From NCBI GenBank assembly GCA_030849075.1, contig JASAOO010002827.1:1-10594 (forward strand): DNA of 10,594 nucleotides, given 5' to 3'. The translations under genes and the position numbers were made by a program. The notes beneath the pieces are model-generated. The model saw only the letters and a list, made by a program, of their open reading frames with translations. It searched no databases and was not told the DNA's origin. The stretch comes from Zelonia costaricensis. Taxonomy: Eukaryota > Euglenozoa > Kinetoplastea > Trypanosomatida > Trypanosomatidae. Shown in pieces: positions 1 through 6,673 of the stretch (the stretch's first letter is position 1; the number at the start of each line of letters is the position of its first letter).

Positions 1-1450
1 TGTCAGCCTCGCGGTTGTCGTCCTTCCCTTGATTGCGAGAGCGTCTCGACCTCCTACCTTCTTGGCTTGGGCCCACCTCCCCGCTTTTCCCCACCCCGCC
101 CTTCATCTTTTCTCGCAGCACTTCTGCTCTTAGCTGCCTACCTGCTTCTTCACTTGTCTTCTCGGTTGAGCTTCTTGTTCTTTCCCTCGACGTAGATCTC
201 TGTCTATCCCCCCCTTCTCTCTTTCATTCCCAGTACGGCTCGCCTCGCCGATCTACCTCTTCCTTTTTTTTTTGCGTTTCTCCTTCCCCTTCCTCGATCG
301 GTCCTCTCTTCTCCTTTTTGGTTGTGGCGGTTGTTGTTGTTGAGCTTCTTCTTGTTTCTTCTTCACTTCTTTTTTTTTTCTGTCCTCCTTCTTCACGTAT
401 TTGCCTCCTCCTCTCTCTCCCCCCTGCTGGCCCCAAACACGACACACGCACGCACTTACGCACACACACGCTCGTGCCCTGGGCCGTGCCACACACCGAG
501 ACGCTCTGGAGGTAAAGCGCCGTAGAAGAGCTGCGCAGCAAACCACCACAGGTCAACACCGACCAAGGCAACCCAACAAGAACAGAAAAAAAAAAGATAA
601 ACCCAGTCGGTAAGAGAGGGAACAGAGGGAACAAGCAGGCACGCAGAAGACCCGAAGCGCGGCAGAGCCTCTGCGTTGTTACGCGCTGCACTGCTCCGCT
701 GAACTCTCAACTGCCAGCCTTCGTTTTGTCTTCTTCCTCGCTCCCTGTCTTCCGTCTTTTGGTTGTTGATTGGTGGCCCTCGTTTGCCAAGCGCTTCTCC
801 CTCAGTCTCGTTTTCTTTTCTCTTCGAAGCTTGTTTCCCCTGCCTTTGGCCTCCGCTCGTTCTCTTCCCACCCCCACCCCCCGTCACTCGGTGTCGGCGC
901 AGCCCGGCAACTCTCCCAGTCTCTCTCTCTCTGTGCACCGCTGCTGGTGCGCGTGTTACGGCTGCATTGACAGCGTCCTTGCGTCCGTGCCCGCATCTGT
1001 GCCTGTGTACGCGGAGCTTCCCGTGTGTGCCTCTGTTGCACCCGGCCTCCACGCCCCCCGCTCCTTTCCCTCCATTGTCGCTTTGCTTCTTGTACGTGTC
1101 CTTCGCTTCTTCTTCCTTTCGCCGTTGTGCTTGACCGCCTTTCTCTGACACCCCCCCTTTTTGTCTCTTGCCGCCCTCCCCCCACTTCTCTCTCACTGTG
1201 TGGGTAGCGCGCTCCGTTTAGGCGTGTCCGTGGGTGTGCCTGGTGCAGCTCGTGTTCGCGCGCGTTGTCGCTTTCGTCCCCCCCCCCCCTCACACATCCC
1301 CGTCCTCCCAAGCTGCTGCTCCCTCCCCTCTCCCCTCTTTTCTCTTCTTCATTCCTTTGTTTTCTTTTCCCCGGGGTTTTCTCCTTCACTTACTTCGCTC
1401 ATCACCATCAAAAAGAAAAAGAAAAAAAGGGATCAGGAGAAGCGTCGAGA
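1..1450 (+). other. Pyrimidine-rich intergenic region / leader of the first gene
   Basis: No gene is supported here. The + strand has two long C/T-rich blocks (roughly 55-430 and 720-1410) with T runs near 263-273 and 369-379 and a C run near 1278-1289. Between them lies a CA- and A-rich stretch (about 435-700). This is the usual texture of trypanosomatid spacers on the transcribed strand, where pyrimidine tracts direct SL trans-splicing and upstream polyadenylation. Reading the whole stretch I find no ATG on the + strand, so the first ATG is that of the next gene at 1451. Acceptor-like AGs follow pyrimidine runs at 117-118, 232-233 and 1414-1415. The left part may be the 3' UTR of a gene outside the window. 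Open frames on both strands are low-complexity products of the C/T bias. Confidence 0.7.
1315..1415 (+). promoter_or_regulatory. Predicted SL trans-splice acceptor for the first gene
   Basis: A dense C/T tract (about 1315-1390) is followed by the first AG at 1414-1415, inside an A-rich run. Use of this AG would leave a 35-nt 5' UTR before the ATG at 1451. Earlier AGs (1311-1312, 232-233, 117-118) are alternatives and would still make 1451 the first ATG. Which site is used is inferred, not seen. Confidence 0.5.
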
Positions 1451-3988
1451 ATGTCACAGACGAGAATTGCTGCGGTGCTCGGTGCCGGCGACGTTGCGGA
1501 GTGCACTGCACCGGCCCCAGCGAGTGAGGACTCCCCGCTGTTCAGCTGCACCAGCCTTAGCCTGCCGAGTGCGCCGCTGGCGAGCAGCCAGCTGAATGGC
1601 ATGAGCTTGGGCAGCAGCATCGCGTCTGCGTGCAACGCGGAGGTGATGCGCCAGATTGCCCAGCGGCAGCAGCAGCAGCGGCAGCAGCAGCAGCAGCAAC
1701 CGGCGCACGATGGGCCGCCGCTCCCCCTCCGTCTTGTCTTTGGGGACAGCGAGGCAGCGGCAGAGATCCACATCACCAGCGCTGGTGCGGCCGGCGACGT
1801 CACATCGAGCATCAAGCAGCTCCGCACGCCCCGCACCCGCGCCACGTTGCGAGCGAGCTCGCTGCCGTGCAAGCCCCCCAGCACTGACACGCTTCTCACG
1901 CCTGCGTCGCCCGTCCACGTGTCCGTGGCGGCGGTTACGGCGGTCCCTGTCGTGATGCCTACCACGGACGCCCCAGCGGTGCAGGGCTCCGGGTCTTCGT
2001 GGCGCCTGCGCCGCCGGGCCTCGTCCCTGGATGTTCTCGGCGAGGCAACGGCAGCGAAGGCGTCAACAACGTTCGGGACAGCAGCGTGCTCCCCGACCAC
2101 GATGACAGCAGCTGGCGCGGGGTTTCGACTGTCGCCGACGCGGCTCATTGCATCATTGGATGCACTGCCGCTCGCCGTGTCGGCCGCCGCAGCGACCAGG
2201 TCATCGGCGTCCCTGCCCACGTCCCCGGCGAGCCGCGCCCCCACCGTGCCCAGCCCCCGCCGCCTCGGCATGCGACACAGCAGCAGCACCAGTACCCTCG
2301 AGATCGCCGTAGCGCCCACGGCGTTGCCGCCGACCCCGAGCGCGGCCATGGGCGAGGTGCGGCGACCGCTGGTGCCGACGCAGCTGCAGGCGGGCGCAGA
2401 CGCGGCGCAGGCCACACAACCGGCGAACCCCGCGTGCAGTGCACCTTTGACGGCCGCAGCCTGCGTCGATCATCTCAGCCCATTTCGCTGCCCGATCGCC
2501 GCCTCGGGTGCCGCCGCCGCCGCCAATGCCGGGTGCAGTAGCGGGCGGAGAAGCCCCGGGCTCGGCCTCGTCCGCTCTCGCGAAACGCGGAGCGGCAGTC
2601 TGGTGCGGCGCGGCGCATCAGCGGATGACCGGCGCTGCTCGGAGGGGGCTGCGCGATGCACGCCGGCCGCGGTGCCGCTCGTGAACGGCTCGGGCATTGT
2701 GGCAGATCACTTCAGCGACTTGGGCAGCGTGGCCAGTGCCTCCAGCACCGCTGTTGCTGCTGCTGCTGCTGCCGCCCCGCTGCTCGCGAAGCCGGCCCCG
2801 CACGTCTTGGAGCACGACTCCGCTCCACCCCCGCCGCCACCCCACGTCAGCGCTGCGTTGAGTGCTGCAGAGAGCCCCGCTGCTGCTGAGGCGGCGGTGG
2901 AGGAGGCGGGGGAGCGTCACGACGGTCGGCGCTGTTTTGTGCCGCTTCCCCTGGCGATGCCGCACGTCTTGTCGCTCATGACGCCGATGCCCTCTCTCGA
3001 CGTGGCCGCCGATGCGCCGGGGCACCACCCGCGGAGCCGCGCGCTTTCCCCGCTCGCCTCGCCGCCCCCTACGCCACTTCCTGCCCCGCTACCGCACGCC
3101 GCAGGCGATGCCGGTATGCCGCCTCCGTCCCCGTGCAGCGAGGGCGGACTGCGTCCTCGACCCACGCACGCCCTCTTCTCGAGCATCGTGTCGCCGGCGC
3201 AGTCGACGCTGGACGCGGTCCGGGCGGACGCGCACCTCCGCTGGCCGCTGCAGCCGCTGCCGTGCGTGCACAGCCTGGATGAGATGGAGAGCCGCACGGT
3301 GGACGGCAGCCTTGGGGACGTGAGCAGCGATGTGCAGGCGGTCTGCCGCCCACACGGGGCCGCGCCGGCGTCGCCCGTGGGCGACTCACCGCACTTCCCC
3401 ACCCTCACCTCCTCCCCCTACAGCTCGATCGCCTCAACCCTTGCGAGTCGGCCCACGTCACCGGTCGACGCCGCCCACCCTCGCTACCCGCTGCCACCGC
3501 CGCCGCCGCCACCGCGCTTCTCGATGCTGCTGCACCAGCATGAATCGCAGAAAGCCGCACCCGGGGCGGCGACAAACACCTCCTCGTACTACCTCCACTT
3601 CCACTCCCACGCGGCCCCACGGTGGGCGCCGTCGGCCACGCACGCGTTGCCGGCTGACGTCGCATCGGGCGACGGGCAGGCGGCGGCGGCGATGCGTGCG
3701 TGCGAGCTTGGTGGCTCCGCCGTGCTGAGGCGCGACGAGGGAGGCCGGCGGCACAGTTGCGGCGCGGGGTCGGCGGCACCGCAGGGCGCAGAACTCCCAT
3801 CTGGCAGCACGGGGCGCAGCGTGTACCAGGGGCCCCTTCTGCACGTGTCTACGCCCAAGTTCGGCCGCTGCGACGACTGCGGCGCGTCGGGTGGGGGCCG
3901 TTCGAGCTCGCCGTGCCCTAGCCGCCGGCGCTTCTCCTCTGCCACCACGTCAGAGTGCGAGGGCCTCAGCGGCGAGGAGCGTGGGTGA
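1451..3988 (+). CDS. Low-complexity, phosphosite-rich conserved-hypothetical-type protein (845 aa)
   Basis: I do not recognise this protein and assign no function. The frame is open from 1265, but the first ATG is at 1451 and follows a pyrimidine tract and AG, so I start there. GC-rich third positions and the length support real coding. The product is almost entirely Ala/Ser/Pro/Thr/Arg-rich and probably disordered. It has a Gln/Arg run at residues 71-83, an Ala run near 434-442, a proline run at 682-688 and a C-terminal CDDC motif (C807, C810). About 25 S/T-P dipeptides are spread along it. At least five basic R-x-x-S type sites also occur (S191/S192 after RRRA, S277-279 after MRH, S383 and S390, S769 after RRH, S829 after RRRF). 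These resemble proline-directed and basophilic kinase sites or 14-3-3 ligands, which points to a scaffold or signalling substrate by inference only. No signal peptide or membrane segment is visible. Confidence 0.85.
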   Translation: MSQTRIAAVLGAGDVAECTAPAPASEDSPLFSCTSLSLPSAPLASSQLNGMSLGSSIASACNAEVMRQIAQRQQQQRQQQQQQPAHDGPPLPLRLVFGDSEAAAEIHITSAGAAGDVTSSIKQLRTPRTRATLRASSLPCKPPSTDTLLTPASPVHVSVAAVTAVPVVMPTTDAPAVQGSGSSWRLRRRASSLDVLGEATAAKASTTFGTAACSPTTMTAAGAGFRLSPTRLIASLDALPLAVSAAAATRSSASLPTSPASRAPTVPSPRRLGMRHSSSTSTLEIAVAPTALPPTPSAAMGEVRRPLVPTQLQAGADAAQATQPANPACSAPLTAAACVDHLSPFRCPIAASGAAAAANAGCSSGRRSPGLGLVRSRETRSGSLVRRGASADDRRCSEGAARCTPAAVPLVNGSGIVADHFSDLGSVASASSTAVAAAAAAAPLLAKPAPHVLEHDSAPPPPPPHVSAALSAAESPAAAEAAVEEAGERHDGRRCFVPLPLAMPHVLSLMTPMPSLDVAADAPGHHPRSRALSPLASPPPTPLPAPLPHAAGDAGMPPPSPCSEGGLRPRPTHALFSSIVSPAQSTLDAVRADAHLRWPLQPLPCVHSLDEMESRTVDGSLGDVSSDVQAVCRPHGAAPASPVGDSPHFPTLTSSPYSSIASTLASRPTSPVDAAHPRYPLPPPPPPPRFSMLLHQHESQKAAPGAATNTSSYYLHFHSHAAPRWAPSATHALPADVASGDGQAAAAMRACELGGSAVLRRDEGGRRHSCGAGSAAPQGAELPSGSTGRSVYQGPLLHVSTPKFGRCDDCGASGGGRSSSPCPSRRRFSSATTSECEGLSGEERG
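1661..1699 (+). repeat. CAG repeat encoding a Gln/Arg tract
   Basis: In-frame run of CAG codons interrupted by two CGG codons and ending in CAA. It encodes Q-R-QQQQ-R-QQQQQQ, residues 71-83 of the first protein. The interruptions would stabilise it against slippage, but length variation between strains is expected. Confidence 0.9.
2750..2776 (+). repeat. GCT/GCC repeat encoding a polyalanine tract
   Basis: Nine codons reading GCT GTT, then five GCT and two GCC, encoding AVAAAAAAA at residues 434-442 of the first protein. As nucleic acid it is the complement type (CTG) of the CAG run 1.1 kb upstream. Confidence 0.85.
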
Positions 3989-4017
3989 CGCACACCGGCG
4001 AGCACGCCACCTCCCAC

Positions 4018-4050
4018 CTCGGTTTTCCTTTTCCCTTTTCTCTGTTTCAG
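4018..4050 (+). promoter_or_regulatory. Strong splice-acceptor-like signal just downstream of the first gene
   Basis: An almost pure T/C run (4021-4047) ends in TTTCAG, with AG at 4049-4050. It is one of the best-formed acceptor signals in the window. It lies only 62 nt after the stop of the first gene and 13 nt before the ATG of a 51-codon ORF. If used for SL addition it would leave almost no room for the 3' UTR and poly(A) site of the upstream gene, which argues against constitutive use. It could be an alternative or weak site. Confidence 0.4.
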
Positions 4051-4063
4051 ATCACTCCGCTGC

Positions 4064-4219
4064 ATGCTGATCGGCGAAGACCACCGACGTGCAAAAGGGG
4101 GCGAAAAGCCGCACGAGAACACGCGCAAGGAGGTTAGGCCGGAGAAAGCCAACAACAAGTCGAGCGCGAAAGGCTCTCGGAAACAACAACAGACGGCGGC
4201 CCATCAGCAGAAGACCTGA
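4064..4219 (+). CDS. Candidate small basic hydrophilic protein (51 aa)
   Basis: ATG to TGA, 51 codons, beginning with MLIGEDHRRAKGGEK. The product is rich in Lys, Arg, Gln, Glu and Asn, has no membrane segment or cysteine, and ends AAHQQKT. Evidence for coding: it directly follows a strong polypyrimidine-CAG signal (AG at 4049-4050), its ATG is the first one after that signal, and GC content by codon position, counted by hand, is about 61% / 43% / 73%, the low-second, high-third pattern of trypanosomatid genes. Evidence against: it is short, it overlaps the expected 3' UTR of the first gene, A-rich stretches commonly follow splice sites, and I recognise no family. It could equally be a chance ORF in a UTR. 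Confidence 0.3.
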   Translation: MLIGEDHRRAKGGEKPHENTRKEVRPEKANNKSSAKGSRKQQQTAAHQQKT

Positions 4220-5524
4220 GTGCACATGACTTCGACAGGCGATACGACAACAGCACAAACTTCACGTTTCCACACACTCACACAAACCCGGACACCTCCG
4301 AAGGGGGGCTCTCACTGCGTTTCCGCTGCTTTTCCGTCGTGTCTCTTCACCTCGTCCCACTTCACGGCAACACGTTTGTGTGCACCTGCGCGTGTCGGCT
4401 CTTGCGTCCGTACGTGAGACAGTGAGACCAGCCGCCGTGCAGACTCGCTCGTTTGAGGTACCGTGCGAGAAGGATGCGTGTGGCAGGAACAGGCGTGCGG
4501 CGACGCGGCGTATCTGCGCTGCTCAACCTCAGCATCGCTTCATTTTGCTTGCGTTGTTCTCCATTTTCTTTGTCGTCCCGGTGTGCGGATGTGCGTGAGT
4601 GTTAGTGTATGTGTGCCATGTGCTCACGAGTGACGTGTCTGCGTTGTTGTTGTTACGTGGTGTGTACTCGCCGACGTGGCGCGCCCTCGTTTTCCTTTTT
4701 TTACTCTTCGCTACATGCGTCCGCCTCTTTTGTCAGAAGGTGTGCCACCGCGGTCTGTGGTGCGGCAACTTCGCGACTCTCGCCGTCGTCCTCGCTCTCC
4801 TCACTCTGCTGCTGCCCGATTAACCAGCAGTGCTGTGCGTGTGCACGTGTGTACGCGTTTCTCTTCGTGGGCTTATCCAGTTCCAGTCTCACCTCCATCT
4901 CACCCCCCCCCTCCCTCTCCCCACTCCTTACACCTGCCCTCCGCTGGGCAGCTCCGTCTTTGCGGGGTGTGCGTGGGCGTGTGGGCGTGTGGGCGTGTGA
5001 GCGTGTGTGCGTGTGTGCGCGTGTCCCCTTGGTCGCCTCTTCGGCTGCTCGCTGTGCATTTTTTGAGTGGTGCGCCCCACTCGTGTCTTCTCTTTTCTCC
5101 TTTTTTTCCTCTTCGGGCGTGGCCTTGTCGTGGTGACGAGGCTCCCGCTTTCGGGACGCCGCTGCCACGTGCTTGGCTCCACGAGCACGCGGGGTGGCAG
5201 CACCTCGTGCGGTGGCGCTTCATGTAGAAGTGCCCCCCCCCCCACCCACCCTTCGCCGTGTCTCCGTTCTTTCTAACGCGCTCTCTGCATCAGTGCCTGT
5301 GTACGTGGGGACATGTGTTTGGGCGTGACTGTGTTGCAGTTCGTGTGTGTGTGCTGGGGCTTGGCCTACGCGGACGCACCGCCGTCTCAAAGCGCTTTAG
5401 GGGGAGACGGGAGACAGCCGCAGCGAACAAGTCCGCGCACACAAAAAGGAGAGAGCAGGTTCAATCGCACACCCACACACCCATACCCCCCCCCCACACA
5501 CACACACACGGTACCCGTCAGCGA
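4220..5524 (+). other. Intergenic region, probable 3' UTR of the first gene
   Basis: No convincing gene. The stretch is T/C/G-rich with CA-rich patches, a second pyrimidine tract (about 4880-4935) with an AG at 4950-4951, a G-rich tandem repeat at 4964-5022, a C run near 5229-5244 and another near 5485-5495. Open frames such as the one from the ATG at 4609 to 5136 encode Ser/Cys/Phe/Leu/Pro-biased products that only mirror the base composition. Confidence 0.6.
4975..5022 (+). repeat. 8-bp tandem repeat, GGGCGTGT type
   Basis: Three exact copies of GGGCGTGT (4975-4998) are followed by three diverged copies (GAGCGTGT, GTGCGTGT, GTGCGCGT). Together with the GGGG run at 4964-4967, the GGG runs at 4975, 4983 and 4991 meet the G3-N(1-7) G-quadruplex pattern with loops of 7, 5 and 5 nt. 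Confidence 0.85.
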
Positions 5525-5591
5525 CCGGCGCGCTTTTTTCCCTTGTTTCTTCTTTTCTTTTTCTTCGCCGCCCACCTCGCCACACCCGCAG
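5525..5591 (+). promoter_or_regulatory. Predicted SL trans-splice acceptor, distal candidate for the MICU gene
   Basis: A long T/C tract (5530-5587) ends in CCCGCAG, AG at 5590-5591, with a second CAG at about 5602-5604. An A-rich stretch typical of the start of a trypanosomatid 5' UTR follows. Use of this site would give the MICU mRNA a leader of nearly 1.1 kb containing several ATGs. The nearer site at 6520-6521 gives a simpler leader. Confidence 0.45.
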
Positions 5592-5633
5592 GCTATCTCC
5601 GCAGCAAACTCTGCTATCAAAAAACCGAGAAAT

Positions 5634-5687
5634 ATGGAAAAGAAACAACGAACGTGCGAAAAGACAAGTAAAACAAACAAGAACTGA
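5634..5687 (+). other. Possible upstream ORF (17 codons)
   Basis: ATG at 5634 to TGA at 5687, encoding MEKKQRTCEKTSKTNKN. It is the first ATG after the acceptor-like AG at 5590-5591, so it matters only if that acceptor is used, in which case it would be a short uORF ahead of the MICU frame. No evidence that the peptide itself is functional. Confidence 0.25.
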
Positions 5688-5845
5688 ACACTGAACTTTG
5701 CAAACTCGGTTTTCGAGTTTCCTCCTCCCCCTGTTCCCCGCCGCCAAAACGCCGCGACGACACTACGGGGAAGGAAAGGGAGGGGGCAGAGGTAAGCAGC
5801 CAGACAGAGAAGCAACCGCTGCACGCGCCAACTCAAAACTCATCT

Positions 5846-5880
5846 ACACACACGCACACACACACACACGCACACACACA
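5846..5880 (+). repeat. CA dinucleotide tract
   Basis: Thirty-five bases of alternating AC with two G substitutions. It lies 122 nt upstream of a TG tract with which its RNA could pair, the two G interruptions forming G-U pairs. Confidence 0.9.
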
Positions 5881-5999
5881 TTTGTCAAGACACACAGAAG
5901 AAGAAGCGCAGATCTTTCTTTTCTCTTTTTTGTTTCCGGGAGGCGCTACGTGCAGGATGTGTCTGATCGTCGCGCGCGTGTGCTTGTGTGTATGTGGCT

Positions 6000-6002
<3 letters not shown>

Positions 6003-6031
<29 letters not shown>
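6003..6031 (+). repeat. TG dinucleotide tract
   Basis: Uninterrupted TG repeat of 14 units plus one T, preceded by a looser GT-rich stretch from about 5976. It is complementary to the CA tract at 5846-5880. Confidence 0.95.
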
Positions 6032-6451
6032 CGTCAAACCTGTTGTGACGGAGTAGGGCGACTCCGTGACATCAAAAGGCTGGCAAAGCCATCACCAACA
6101 GCAGCAACAGTTGAAAAAGAAAAGCACGTAAACGTGCAACTTGCCGGCCAGGCACCTCTCAGGCGCTTCCCCACCCACTGGGGAAAGGAGGAGGAGGAGG
6201 CGAGCAGGCCGGTCCGGGGGGGGAGGGGGGCACTCGTACGGCTGGCCACTCTGGTCCCGCCAGAGAAGAAGCACGCACCATGGGGAGGTGATCTTGCAAG
6301 AAAGGGTGCAACGCGCGCCCCCCCCCCTCTCCGTGCGTTCTGTTATCCACCACAGCTGCTGCTGCGGCTTCCAGCTTCCTTCATGCCCTCCACAAAGCCG
6401 ACAGAAGCTTGTCCTCTTTCCACGCTCTCGAGTCCCTCGGGTCGACCCTCG

Positions 6452-6521
6452 ATCCCTTCGCCCCTCTGCCATCCTCTGCCTGTCTTCTCTCTTTCCTTTC
6501 CACTGGCACGCCCTCCTCAAG
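6452..6521 (+). promoter_or_regulatory. Predicted SL trans-splice acceptor, proximal candidate for the MICU gene
   Basis: A C/T-rich tract (about 6452-6518, best at 6480-6501) is followed by AG at 6520-6521. From here to 6673 there is no ATG, so the MICU start at 6674 would be the first ATG of a 5' UTR of about 150 nt that carries CA-rich sequence. This agrees with the start chosen for the protein, and the third gene shows the same order of tract, AG, CA-rich leader and ATG. Confidence 0.55.
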
Positions 6522-6673
6522 AAAGCTGCAAGCGGCCGCTGGGGCTTTCACGCACACGTGAGCTCGTCTTGCGTTCAACACACACTCACAAACAGGCAGA
6601 CACACGCAAGCACGTACGTGGTGTTGTGCGGCAGAAGGCTCTGTCGACGCAGCTCACCCTCCTTTCCCCACTC

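Noticed and set aside
456..1389. Long minus-strand open frames (456-1196 and 802-1389)
   Set aside because: Arg/Glu/Gly/Lys-rich translations of purine-rich complement of pyrimidine spacers; no motifs, and transcription appears to run on the + strand.
1408..2415. 335-codon minus-strand frame opposite the first gene
   Set aside because: Shadow of the GC-rich third positions of the + strand gene; Ala/Arg/Cys-rich with no domain.
4018..4050. Cis-intron 3' splice site
   Set aside because: Cis-introns are extremely rare in trypanosomatids, the upstream frame ends cleanly with a stop, and no 5' splice site pairing was seen; the SL acceptor reading is simpler.
4474..4605. 43-codon ORF starting MRVAGTGVRRRG with a short hydrophobic stretch
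   Set aside because: No strong acceptor ahead of it, many T-rich codons and no recognisable feature; consistent with chance in a spacer.
4609..5136. 175-codon open frame from an ATG on the + strand
   Set aside because: The product is a Cys/Ser/Phe/Pro/Val mixture that follows the T/C and GT bias, passes through the GGGCGTGT repeat, and lacks any motif; a second long frame overlaps it in the same stretch.
5846..6031. CRISPR array or satellite
   Set aside because: These are simple dinucleotide tracts without repeat-spacer structure, in a eukaryotic genome.
5882..6673. N-terminal extension of the MICU frame
   Set aside because: The frame is open, but it translates the TG tract and other spacer sequence into low-complexity residues, and an acceptor-like signal at 6520 lies after the in-frame ATG at 6383. 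The start at 6674 gives a plausible mitochondrial N terminus.
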